NCBI GenBank assembly: GCA_963557075.1
Contig: CAUWDA010000007.1
Coordinates: 1-64,000, forward strand
Length of the DNA: 64,000 nucleotides
DNA from: Flavonifractor sp963557075
Lineage (GTDB): Bacteria; Bacillota; Clostridia; Oscillospirales; Oscillospiraceae
Reading direction: 5' to 3'
A model generated the notes under the pieces. That model saw only the letters and a list, made by a program, of their open reading frames with translations. It was not told the origin of the DNA and ran no database searches. A program made the translations under genes and the position numbers. This document shows positions 15,350 through 22,725 of this stretch, one piece after another (positions within the stretch are counted from its first letter, which is position 1; each line of letters begins with the position of its first letter).

Positions 15350-15706
15350 TCAATCCTCCGGCCCCAGGGCCTCAGCCGCGTTGAGCGCCAGCAGCAGCAT
15401 CCGGGCGGCCAGCTCCCGGTCCAGGGGCGTGGTCTGCCGCAGATGCCGGTTGAGCCGGTCCATCGCCGGGTCCTCGGGGAGGACGCCGTGGGCCAGGTAC
15501 TCCAGCCCCACATCCAGTACCTTGCCTAAGTCCACAAAAATGGCCATGGACATACACTTTTTTCCCTGTTCGATGTCGCTGACATACTGAGATGAGATCC
15601 CCAGCTGCTCTGCCAGCTGTTCCCGGCTCAGGCCCAGCTGTGTGCGGCAGTCCCACACCCGCTGGCCCACCTCTGTCAGCCAGCGCCGCTTCTCCTGCTT
15701 TTCCAT
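15350..15706 (-). CDS. XRE-family helix-turn-helix regulator
   Basis: A 118-residue DNA-binding protein. Residues 10-70 form a classic XRE/Cro HTH (VWDCRTQLGLSREQLAEQLG, then ISSQYVSDIEQGKKCMS). The remaining helical tail of about 50 residues may mediate dimerisation. The start at 15706 has an AGGGGTGG-type site. It is immediately upstream of the Spo0A-like regulator gene and probably co-transcribed. The promoter region just upstream is AT-rich for this genome. Confidence 0.85.
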   Translation of the reverse strand: MEKQEKRRWLTEVGQRVWDCRTQLGLSREQLAEQLGISSQYVSDIEQGKKCMSMAIFVDLGKVLDVGLEYLAHGVLPEDPAMDRLNRHLRQTTPLDRELAARMLLLALNAAEALGPED

Positions 15707-15872
15707 GTCAGCCACCCCTATCCAGAGAGATTCCAAACTATAGATATAGGGTGTCACAACTCAATATTTTTACAAGAAACTATAGAGTGGAAGAAAACAA
15801 CTAAAATTTTAGGCGGGGAGTCAGAGAACGGGGCAGACAGGGAAGTGGGGGGAGAGGAGCCTTGCGGTGCAA

Positions 15873-15904
15873 TAAAAAATGGCCGCCTGAACGCAGGCGG
15901 CCAT
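15873..15904 (-). terminator. Terminator after the foldase gene
   Basis: An 11-bp stem ATGGCCGCCTG pairing with CAGGCGGCCAT, loop AACG, followed on the minus strand by a run of Ts (AAAAAA on the plus strand at 15874-15879). It serves the gene ending at 15931. Confidence 0.85.
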
Positions 15905-15930
15905 TGTGTGTATGGCGTTTTGTGACGGGA

Positions 15931-17196
15931 TCAGGCCGCGGGAGAGGCGGTGGGCTCTGCCGCGGGGGTCTCGGTCTGGGGCGCTTCGCTCTCGGGAGCG
16001 GCGGTATTGCCCTCGGGGCTGGTGGAGGCCTCAGCCTGGGCCTGCTGCTCCTCCTGCCACTGCTTGACCATGCCGATCATATGGTCATAGAAGGGCTTGG
16101 GGTCCAGATTGTCATAGGCCTCGGTGGTCTTGACCTTGGCGTCGGCGGTCCACTGGTCCAGAAGGCGGTTCATGGCGTAGTTGGAGTAGGCATTCCGGGT
16201 CTCTTCGTTGTCGGCGTTCTGCCGCAGCAGGATATGGTAGCCGTAGTTGGTCTCCACGGGCTGGCTGATCTGGTCCACGTCCAGACCGGTGCCGGCGGTG
16301 ACAAACTCTTTTACCAGGGCGGAAGAGCCGTCCAGCAGAGCGCCGGAGGCCAGGAAGGTATAGCCCTCGGGTTTGAGCAGCTCGCCGCTGGTCTGGTCCC
16401 GGCCGTCGTCACTGTGCTCCTTCATGGCGGCGTCAAAGGCGGCGACAGGGTCGGAGTCGGCGGTGATCTGATCGTAGAGGGCGTCGGCCTCCGCCTTGGT
16501 GGCGGCCTTTTCCTCGTCAGTGACAGCGGAGTTATCCTCGTGGGTGGGGAAGGCGATGAGGATGTGCTTACAGTTGAAAATGCCCTCCTCCTCGATCATG
16601 GCCTGGAGCTCCTCGTCGGTGGGGGTGAGCTCCCCCTTCTCCTCCAGGGCGCTCTGGAGACCCTGGACCAGATAGTAGGTGTCGTTAAGGGTCAGATAGC
16701 CCTCCCGGCTGATGCACTGCTGGTCCAGCCACTCCTGGAGGGTGAGGCCGTAGTACTGCTCATAGAGCGCGCCCATCTGCTCCAGCTGGGCCTCCGCCTC
16801 GGCGCGCTGCTCCTCGGTGACAGAGATGCCGGCATCCTCTGCGTGATTGGACACTGCGGCGTACAGCTTGCTGATCTCCAGGGCCTGCTCCTTCAGATAG
16901 TCGGCGGTGTCCTGCTCCTCGATCTGCTCCTCCCAGGCCTCGTCGTCAGCCAGGTAGCCGGCGCTCTTGGCCTCGGAGATGCTGGTCAGCAGCCAGTACA
17001 GGTACTGGTCGGCGGTGACATCCCGGCCGTCTACCGTAAAGAGCACAGTGTCCCGGGTCAGGCCGGTGGCCTGATAGGCGATATCATCGCCGGCGGGGGT
17101 GGCGCTGGGCTGGGCATCAGATGTGGAGCAACCGGCCAGTGCGCCGGTCAGAAGCGCGCCGGTCATGCCGACGCACAAGAGCTTCTTCCAATTCAT
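15931..17196 (-). CDS. Peptidyl-prolyl isomerase lipoprotein (PrsA/SurA-like foldase)
   Basis: A 421-residue lipoprotein expected on the outer face of the membrane, assisting folding of exported proteins. The N-terminus is a signal peptide with lipobox LAGC (Cys about residue 23). A SurA/PrsA-type helical domain spans about 50-230. A parvulin-like domain follows with KHILIAF and, at its end, QPVETNYGYHILLRQ, both typical of parvulins. The C-terminal 60 residues are a low-complexity Ala/Thr/Pro/Glu tail, probably a linker to the wall. ACAAGGAGG precedes the ATG at 17196; the longer open frame is not coding. Confidence 0.88.
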   Translation of the reverse strand: MNWKKLLCVGMTGALLTGALAGCSTSDAQPSATPAGDDIAYQATGLTRDTVLFTVDGRDVTADQYLYWLLTSISEAKSAGYLADDEAWEEQIEEQDTADYLKEQALEISKLYAAVSNHAEDAGISVTEEQRAEAEAQLEQMGALYEQYYGLTLQEWLDQQCISREGYLTLNDTYYLVQGLQSALEEKGELTPTDEELQAMIEEEGIFNCKHILIAFPTHEDNSAVTDEEKAATKAEADALYDQITADSDPVAAFDAAMKEHSDDGRDQTSGELLKPEGYTFLASGALLDGSSALVKEFVTAGTGLDVDQISQPVETNYGYHILLRQNADNEETRNAYSNYAMNRLLDQWTADAKVKTTEAYDNLDPKPFYDHMIGMVKQWQEEQQAQAEASTSPEGNTAAPESEAPQTETPAAEPTASPAA

Positions 17197-17275
17197 GTTT
17201 TGATCCTCCTTGTAATGACCGGACAGAGCCGGCGAAACGGAATATAGTTTACACCTTTTTTGCCTGACAGGCAAG

Positions 17276-17320
17276 AAAACCGGGACGGCATTTACTGAAA
17301 ATTCACAAACGCCGTCCCGG
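17276..17320 (-). terminator. Hairpin terminator after the YitT-family gene
   Basis: CCGGGACGGC (17280-17289) pairs with GCCGTCCCGG (17311-17320) around an AT-rich 21-nt loop, followed on the minus strand by GTTTTC. The loop is unusually long, so efficiency is uncertain. Confidence 0.6.
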
Positions 17321-17330
17321 AGAGGTGATT

Positions 17331-17354
17331 TAAGATAGGAGATAGGAGATAGGG
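17331..17354. repeat. AGATAGG heptad repeat
   Basis: Three tandem AGATAGG heptads directly against the stop codon of the YitT-family gene. They belong to the same purine-rich heptad type as 4493, 10936 and 26641. Confidence 0.55.
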
Positions 17355-18212
17355 CTATGCCCGCAAAAAGCCCTTGCCGAAGATCTCGCTGGAATTGGCC
17401 ACGATCATGAAGGCGTGAGGCTCGACCTCCTTCAAATAGCGGCGGAGGACCACCGCCTGGCCCCGGGACAGCACGGTGAGCACCACATAGTGGATGTCGT
17501 GGGTATAGGCCCCCTGAGCGGTCCACAGGGTGGCGCCTCGGCCCAGGGAGTGGGTCACAAAGTCACACACATTTTCCGGATTGGAGGTAATGACAAAGAA
17601 GGCCTTCCGCCGGTTGAGAGATTCAATGGCCGAGTCCACCAGCACCGACTTGAGGGCCAGACCCAGCAGAGAGCACAGTCCCGCCGTGGGGTTGAACACG
17701 AAGAGGGCGGCGGCGGCAATGGCCACATCGGAGATGAGCAGGGCGGTGCCCACGTCCAGACCGGTGTATTTTTTCAGGATCATGGCGGCGATATCGGTGC
17801 CGCCGGAGGAGGCGTCGATATTAAAGAGGATGGCCGCACCCACAGCCGGCAGGATGACGGCGAAGAAGAGCTCCAGCATCAGCTGGTCGGTGAGGGGCTC
17901 GGTGAGGGGCCACACCAGGGAGAACACCTGGATCATACCCGCCGACAGCAGGGAGCAGTACACCGTTCGGAAGCCGAAGCTCCTGTCCAGCATAAGAAAG
18001 CCCAGGATCAGAAAGAGCACGTTGATGATGCTGTTGTAGGTAGATGCGGACAGCATGGGCAGGACCTTGCCCAGCAGGATGGACAGGCCGGATACGCCGC
18101 CCATGGAGAAGTTGTTGGGAAACTTGAAGAAGTAGACCCCCACCGAGATCATGAGGGTGGCTACGTTCATCCAAAGGAATTCTTTCCAGAAACATTTTTT
18201 GTCTGCGGACAT
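17355..18212 (-). CDS. YitT-family membrane protein (DUF161/DUF2179)
   Basis: A 285-residue integral membrane protein. Five to six hydrophobic helices occupy residues 10-205, including the conserved NNFSMGGVSGLSILLG and IDASSGGTDIAAMIL segments of the YitT family. A cytoplasmic DUF2179 domain forms the C-terminal 80 residues (RKAFFVITSNPENVCDFV...). The biochemical role of the family is not established. The start at 18212 is supported by AGGAGG. It lies between the foldase and the SLH-GH18 hydrolase genes. Confidence 0.9.
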   Translation of the reverse strand: MSADKKCFWKEFLWMNVATLMISVGVYFFKFPNNFSMGGVSGLSILLGKVLPMLSASTYNSIINVLFLILGFLMLDRSFGFRTVYCSLLSAGMIQVFSLVWPLTEPLTDQLMLELFFAVILPAVGAAILFNIDASSGGTDIAAMILKKYTGLDVGTALLISDVAIAAAALFVFNPTAGLCSLLGLALKSVLVDSAIESLNRRKAFFVITSNPENVCDFVTHSLGRGATLWTAQGAYTHDIHYVVLTVLSRGQAVVLRRYLKEVEPHAFMIVANSSEIFGKGFLRA

Positions 18213-18254
18213 GATGGGGGGACCTCCTCTTCTTCTCTGCACCCGGAGAGCGGA

Positions 18255-19913
18255 TCAGCGGGCGGCTTTGACAGCGCTCCAGACGTCATAACCGGTGGAG
18301 GTGGGAATGGTACCCACCCGCCAGAGGGAGACGCCGGTGACGCCGAACATCCGGGCCAGCTGCAGCTTGTCCGTAACGCTGCGGGCGTCCTCATACCAGA
18401 CCTTGTAGCGGCTGCCGTCCTCGGCGGTGTAGAGGGCCCAGGGGTTGCGGTACTTCTCGCTGTAGGTCACCTCGGTATCCGGCTGGGCCAGCCGGGCGGC
18501 CAGGGTGGCGGGGCCGGGGTGATAGAGGGTGTCGTCCAGCAGCCGCCCCGCCTCGTCCACGTGGAACCCGGCGGTGGAGAAGGAGATGGCCAGCGCCACT
18601 TTGCCCACGTCGGCCACACCGGTGGCCGGGTCTGTGATGTCCCGCAGGGCCTCATACACGCTGGGGAAGGGGGTGACGGGGGAGGTGGTGTTGCCGGTGC
18701 CCACATAGGAGGACGGGATGGAGGTCCACTGGTAGTCATGGGCCATCAAAATTACCTTGTCACACACCTCGCCCAGGCCCCGGTAGTCAAAGCCGGTATA
18801 CCAGGTGTCGGGCTGGACGCAGACGTACAGCGCCTTGCCGGCGGGGAGGGCGGCCCGCAGTTCTCTCATAAAGGTGACATAATTCTTTTTTATGGTTTCC
18901 CCTTTCAGACCCTCGAAGTCAATGGTCAGCCCGGCATAGTCCCCGGCGGCTGACGCCAGGGCGCTGATGGCCTGGGCCCGGGCGCCGGCGTCATTGACCA
19001 CTGCCGCCACAGTGGAGGAGGCGGTCCCGTCGGCCAGGGTCACCGAATCGGCGGCAGAGCCGAACACACACAGGTTGTAATCCACCCCGTGGCTGTCAAA
19101 GTAATCGGTAGCAGGGGAGGGGTCGGAGGGGCGCACCCAGTCGTTGCCTCCGGCGCTGGTGGAGTTGAGGGTGGGGCCGTCCGGGCCGTATTCCAGCCGG
19201 GCCCAGCCCAGGCTGACAGCGTCCATGTCGCCGGTCAGATTGATCTGGGCATAGGAGGAGAAGGCGTAAAAGCCATGCAGGAAGTCCACCTTGGAGATGT
19301 ACCGCTCATAGACCCGCACCAGCATGGCGGCGGCCTCCTCCCGGGTGGCGGAGTGGGCAGGGAGGAACTTCAGCTGGCCGTTGGGGCCGGACACACCGCG
19401 GATCATGCCGATATCGTAGGCGATGGCGATGTAGCCATGGTTGCCGGTCACGTCGCTGAAGGGGAGGGACAGGGCGGACAGGTCCTGGGCCAGAGTGTCA
19501 TACCCCAGGGCCCGAACCAGCATCACCGCCATCTCCTCCCGGCTGATGAAGTCCAGAGGGCGGAAGGCGCCGCTGTCTGCCATCACGTTGTGGGCGCGGG
19601 CGGTTTCCACGGAGGAATAGTACCACTCGCCGGTGGGGCAGTCGATGTAGGAGGGGGTGGCGGGGGAGAGGACCTCCCAGCCGAACATACGGCACAGGAT
19701 CGTGACAAATTCAGCCCGGGTGAGCTCCACCCCGATGCCAAAGCGCCCGTCGAGATAGCCCTCCATCAGGCCGTAGTCCCTGGCCTTGTTGATGTCTGCC
19801 TGCGCCCAGTGGCCGTCGGTATCGGAAAAGGCCCGGGCCGGGGGAGACAGGGGGGCGGTGGAGAGAAGAAGGGCGGCAGTGAGGGCCGCCGCACAGAGCC
19901 GGCGTTTCATCAT
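18255..19913 (-). CDS. SLH-anchored GH18-type glycoside hydrolase
   Basis: A 552-residue secreted protein. After a signal peptide ending near ARA (residue 28) come three SLH modules (about 30-215: FSDTDGHWAQADINKARDYG, ...REEMAVMLVRALG, ...REEAAAMLVRVYE) for cell-wall attachment. The C-terminal 320 residues are a GH18-like barrel. The YAGLTIDFEGL motif supplies the catalytic Glu, and KALYVCVQPDTWYTGFDYRGLG plus VILMAHDYQW are typical of spore-cortex or wall-lytic GH18 proteins. It probably cleaves peptidoglycan or a related glycan. AGGAGG lies 8 nt before the first of two ATGs. Confidence 0.88.
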   Translation of the reverse strand: MMKRRLCAAALTAALLLSTAPLSPPARAFSDTDGHWAQADINKARDYGLMEGYLDGRFGIGVELTRAEFVTILCRMFGWEVLSPATPSYIDCPTGEWYYSSVETARAHNVMADSGAFRPLDFISREEMAVMLVRALGYDTLAQDLSALSLPFSDVTGNHGYIAIAYDIGMIRGVSGPNGQLKFLPAHSATREEAAAMLVRVYERYISKVDFLHGFYAFSSYAQINLTGDMDAVSLGWARLEYGPDGPTLNSTSAGGNDWVRPSDPSPATDYFDSHGVDYNLCVFGSAADSVTLADGTASSTVAAVVNDAGARAQAISALASAAGDYAGLTIDFEGLKGETIKKNYVTFMRELRAALPAGKALYVCVQPDTWYTGFDYRGLGEVCDKVILMAHDYQWTSIPSSYVGTGNTTSPVTPFPSVYEALRDITDPATGVADVGKVALAISFSTAGFHVDEAGRLLDDTLYHPGPATLAARLAQPDTEVTYSEKYRNPWALYTAEDGSRYKVWYEDARSVTDKLQLARMFGVTGVSLWRVGTIPTSTGYDVWSAVKAAR

Positions 19914-20117
19914 GGAAAGCAGCCTCCTTTGTGGTTGACCTGTTGCCGGCTCCGGGCGCCGGCGCTGGGAGTTATCCTTATTTTATCAAAGCCTGGGAGA
20001 AAGTACAACGGAAATCGAAGCGAGTATAGGGGATAAACGCAAAAATACCTTGTCATATCAGACAAATTTGCTAAAAAGAGATGACGAGAGCAAAGTTTTT
20101 TGATAGAATATGGGCAG

Positions 20118-20146
20118 TTGAAGTGGATAAGAGAATCCGATACAAT
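20118..20146 (+). promoter_or_regulatory. Promoter of xpt
   Basis: TTGAAG (20118-20123), 17-nt spacer, TACAAT (20141-20146). The start codon is 33 nt downstream, leaving a short leader. No purine riboswitch fold was found between 19914 and 20178. Confidence 0.75.
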
Positions 20147-20178
20147 GGAAATGAATTTTTTCTTAAGGAGACGGCGCC

Positions 20179-20751
20179 ATGAAGTTGTTGGAAGAGCGTA
20201 TCCGCACCGATGGAAAGATCCGTGAGGGCGGCGTACTGAAAGTAGACAGTTTCCTCAACCATCAGATGGATGTGAAGCTGTTCCAGGAGATGGGTAAGGA
20301 ATTTCTGCGCTTGTATAAGGACTGTGGGGTCACCAAGATTTTGACCATCGAGGCATCGGGGATCGGGATCGCGTGTGTGGCCGCGCAGTTTTTTGATTGT
20401 CCGGTGATCTTTGCCAAAAAGAACAAGACCAAGAACATCGCCGGTGATGTGTACACGTCCAAGGTGGAGTCCTTCACCCACGGCAAGGTATATGATATCA
20501 TCGTTTCCAAGGAGTTCCTGGGACCCGGGGACCGTGTGCTGGTCATTGATGATTTCCTGGCCAACGGCTCCGCCCTTCAGGGCTTGATCAAGCTGGTGCA
20601 GGATGCCGGGGCCACCCTGGTGGGGGCCGGTATCGCAGTGGAGAAGGCCTTCCAGCCCGGCGGCGACATGATCCGCGCGATGGGCGTGCGGGTGGAATCT
20701 CTGGCGAGAATCAAGAGCATGAGCGAGGAGAACGGCTTCGAGTTCTGCTGA
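20179..20751 (+). CDS. xpt: Xanthine phosphoribosyltransferase
   Basis: Salvages xanthine to XMP with PRPP. The 190 residues match the Xpt family. Visible features are the N-terminal KLLEERIRTDGKI, the substrate-loop region EASGIGIACVAAQFF, KKNKTKNIAGDVYTSKV, and the PRPP-binding motif VLVIDDFLANGSAL. TAAGGAG precedes the ATG. The downstream BMP-type importer suggests purine or nucleoside salvage as the local theme. Its last 55 bp are duplicated at 20896-20950 with an intervening structured element. Confidence 0.96.
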   Translation: MKLLEERIRTDGKIREGGVLKVDSFLNHQMDVKLFQEMGKEFLRLYKDCGVTKILTIEASGIGIACVAAQFFDCPVIFAKKNKTKNIAGDVYTSKVESFTHGKVYDIIVSKEFLGPGDRVLVIDDFLANGSALQGLIKLVQDAGATLVGAGIAVEKAFQPGGDMIRAMGVRVESLARIKSMSEENGFEFC

Positions 20752-20950
20752 GCTTCTTAAGACGGCGGAACCGTCCCGGCCAGAGATTCCACAACAAGCG
20801 GTTTGGGCTTGCCCCAAACCCTTGCCGCGGACGGAATTCACTTCCGCCCAGCGGGTGAAAAGAAGGGAACCCAAAGCGGCCAGCCGATTTGGGGCATCTC
20901 TGGCGAGAATCAAGAGCATGAGCGAGGAGAACGGCTTCGAGTTCTGCTGA
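20752..20950 (+). repeat. 3'-end element unit B: structured element plus displaced xpt tail
   Basis: Immediately after the xpt TGA comes a 144-bp element (20752-20895), then an exact copy of the last 55 bp of xpt including the TGA (20896-20950 repeats 20697-20751). In gene direction the element carries a GTTTGGG-CTTG-CCCCAAAC hairpin, a central hairpin containing GGAATTCACTTCC, an A-rich linker (GTGAAAAGAAGG), and a CCCAAAGCGGC-CA-GCCGATTTGGG hairpin abutting the tail. Order, orientation and length match the units at 5551-5956 and 26386, while the stems have different sequences that still pair. No open reading frame is present. Confidence 0.88.
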
Positions 20951-21011
20951 GGCCTGCCGGGATCTGCGGGCATCCGGAGGCCGCCCCCTACGGCTTGCTC
21001 CCAACGTTTTC

Positions 21012-21160
21012 GTAGGGGCCGATGTCCACATCGGCCCGCCCCGGTCCATTCCATCTGTAGGGGCCGGACACTGGCTGGCCAGATCCGCTCCCTTTCCGGC
21101 GGGCGGCAGGTTGCCGCCCCTACGGCGGAGATCACCCTTTCCGTAGGACGACCTGTGGTC
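21012..21160. repeat. Cluster of GTAGGGGC-type inverted repeats
   Basis: At least three copies: GTAGGGGCCGATGTCCACATC at 21012-21038, an inverted CGGGCGGCAGGTTGCCGCCC copy at 21100-21123, and a diverged GTAGGACGACCTGTGGTCGCC at 21142-21160. A partial copy starts at 21057. They fill most of the spacer between the xpt element and the ABC-importer gene. The remaining spacer to 21264 holds only the ribosome site and a weak CAGCC/GGCTG hairpin. Confidence 0.65.
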
Positions 21161-21264
21161 GCCTGTATACCTCTTATGTGTGTTCAGACCAGCCTGTCGG
21201 GAAGCGGGCTGTTTTGAAGGAAAGTTGGAAGTCAACAGGATTTTAAAAAGGAGGAACATTGGAC

Positions 21265-22539
21265 ATGAAGAAGAGAAAACTGCTTGCACTGCTCCTGGCC
21301 GGTTCCATGATGCTGGGCCTGGCCGCCTGTGGCGGAGAGCCCCAGGGTAACAGCGAGACCCCCGGCGGTGAGACGCCCGCCGGCAGCAGCGAGACCCCCT
21401 CTGCTGAGGGCAAGACCATCAAGGTGGGCCTGATCTGCATCGGCGACGAGAACGACCAGGGCTACACCTACAACTTTATCCGCGGCAAGGAAGCCGTCAC
21501 TGAGATCCTGGCTGAGAAGGGCATCACCATCGACTGGCAGATCAAGTGGAACATCGGCGAGGACTCCTCCTGCGAGGACGCCAACATCGAGCTGGCCGAG
21601 GCCGGCTGCGACATGATCATCAACAACTCCTACGGCTTTGAGCCCTTCATGCTGAAGGTGGCTCCCGACTACCCCGAGATCGAGTTTATCGCCTGCACCA
21701 ACCAGGCCTCCGCTGTGGACGACCTGCCCAACACCCATAACGCCTTCGCCAACATCTACGAGGGCCGCTACCTGGCTGGTGTGGTGGCCGGCCTGAAGAT
21801 GCAGGAGATGATCGACAACGGCGAGATCACCGCCGACCAGGCCGTGATCGGCTATGTGGGCGCCTACTCCTTCGCCGAGGTGATCTCCGGCTTTACCGCC
21901 TACTACCTGGGCGCCAAGAGCGTCTGCCCCTCCGTCACCATGAAGGTGCAGTTCGTGGGCTCCTGGTCCAACGCTCCTGAGGAGGGCAACGCCGCCCAGG
22001 CCCTGTGCGACGCCGGCTGCGTTATGATCTCCCAGCACTCCGACAACACCACCCCCGCCACCGCTGCCCAGAACGCCGGCGCCTTCCACACCGGCTACAA
22101 CAACGACATGATCGAGGTCGCCCCCGACGCCTCCCTCATCGGTACCCGCATCGACTGGTCCGTGTACTTTGCATACGCCATCGAGGCCGTGGCCAACGGC
22201 CAGGAGTTTGACCAGGATTGGTGCCACGGCATGGACGAGGGCGCTGTGGTCATGACTCCCCTGAACGAGGACATCGCCGCCGCCGGCACCGCTGAGAAGC
22301 TGGCCGAGGTGGAGGAGGCCCTCCGTTCCGGCGAGCTGCAGGTCTTCGACACCACCACCTTCACCGTGGAGGGCAAGCCCCTGACCAACTGCTTCGCGCT
22401 GGATACCGACGGCGACTTTACCGCAGACTCCGAGGAGGCCGTATTTGACGGCGCGTTCCACGAGTCCTACTTCCAGTCTGCGCCGTACTTCACCGTGCAG
22501 ATCGACGGCATTGAGTGGCTCAACTCCGCGTTCGGCTAA
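21265..22539 (+). CDS. BMP-family ABC transporter substrate-binding lipoprotein
   Basis: A 424-residue solute-binding lipoprotein of the basic-membrane-protein (PnrA/Med) family, members of which bind purine nucleosides. It has a lipobox LAAC (Cys about residue 21) and a Gly/Glu/Thr-rich linker. The mature fold begins KVGLICIGDENDQGYTYNF and continues with the family's DMIINNSYG and NIYEGRYLAGVVAGL segments. The start at 21265 is 10 nt after AAAGGAGG; a TTG at 21259 is too close to the site. It is followed by a terminator and then the ATPase and two permease genes. Confidence 0.93.
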   Translation: MKKRKLLALLLAGSMMLGLAACGGEPQGNSETPGGETPAGSSETPSAEGKTIKVGLICIGDENDQGYTYNFIRGKEAVTEILAEKGITIDWQIKWNIGEDSSCEDANIELAEAGCDMIINNSYGFEPFMLKVAPDYPEIEFIACTNQASAVDDLPNTHNAFANIYEGRYLAGVVAGLKMQEMIDNGEITADQAVIGYVGAYSFAEVISGFTAYYLGAKSVCPSVTMKVQFVGSWSNAPEEGNAAQALCDAGCVMISQHSDNTTPATAAQNAGAFHTGYNNDMIEVAPDASLIGTRIDWSVYFAYAIEAVANGQEFDQDWCHGMDEGAVVMTPLNEDIAAAGTAEKLAEVEEALRSGELQVFDTTTFTVEGKPLTNCFALDTDGDFTADSEEAVFDGAFHESYFQSAPYFTVQIDGIEWLNSAFG

Positions 22540-22556
22540 TTGCTCCATGCATAAAG

Positions 22557-22585
22557 AAAAGAGGGCTGCCCCGCAGCCCTCTTTT
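22557..22585 (+). terminator. Intra-operon terminator after the binding-protein gene
   Basis: A perfect 13-bp stem AAAAGAGGGCTGC-CCC-GCAGCCCTCTTTT. Its position between the binding-protein gene and the ATPase gene fits partial termination giving more binding protein than transporter. Confidence 0.85.
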
Positions 22586-22589
22586 CCGC

Positions 22590-22603
22590 CTTTCCCGGGA
22601 AAT
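22590..22603. promoter_or_regulatory. Candidate Noc-binding site
   Basis: CTTTCCCGGGAAAT matches the B. subtilis Noc-binding consensus ATTTCCCGGGAAAT at 13 of 14 positions. It lies in the importer's intergenic region, about 8 kb from the Noc-like gene. Whether this organism's Noc keeps that specificity is unknown. The match is short and could be fortuitous. Confidence 0.4.
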
Positions 22604-22725
22604 TCCGGCAGAGCCGGTATGACCGCAGGGGGCGGCTTCCGGACGCCCCGATGGGACGAACGGCGGGCCGTCGGGGACGCCGGTCTCTGCGATAACGGCA
22701 GCACATGAACTGACTCACAGGAAGG

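Noticed and set aside
19914..20178. Purine riboswitch ahead of xpt
   Set aside because: The conserved loop and junction sequences were not found; the transcript from the promoter at 20118 has a leader too short to contain the aptamer.
20752..20895. Integron attC site or group II intron fragment
   Set aside because: No integrase, no GTTRRRY-type core, and none of the domain V/VI features of a group II intron; the duplication of the host gene's 3' end is not explained by either.
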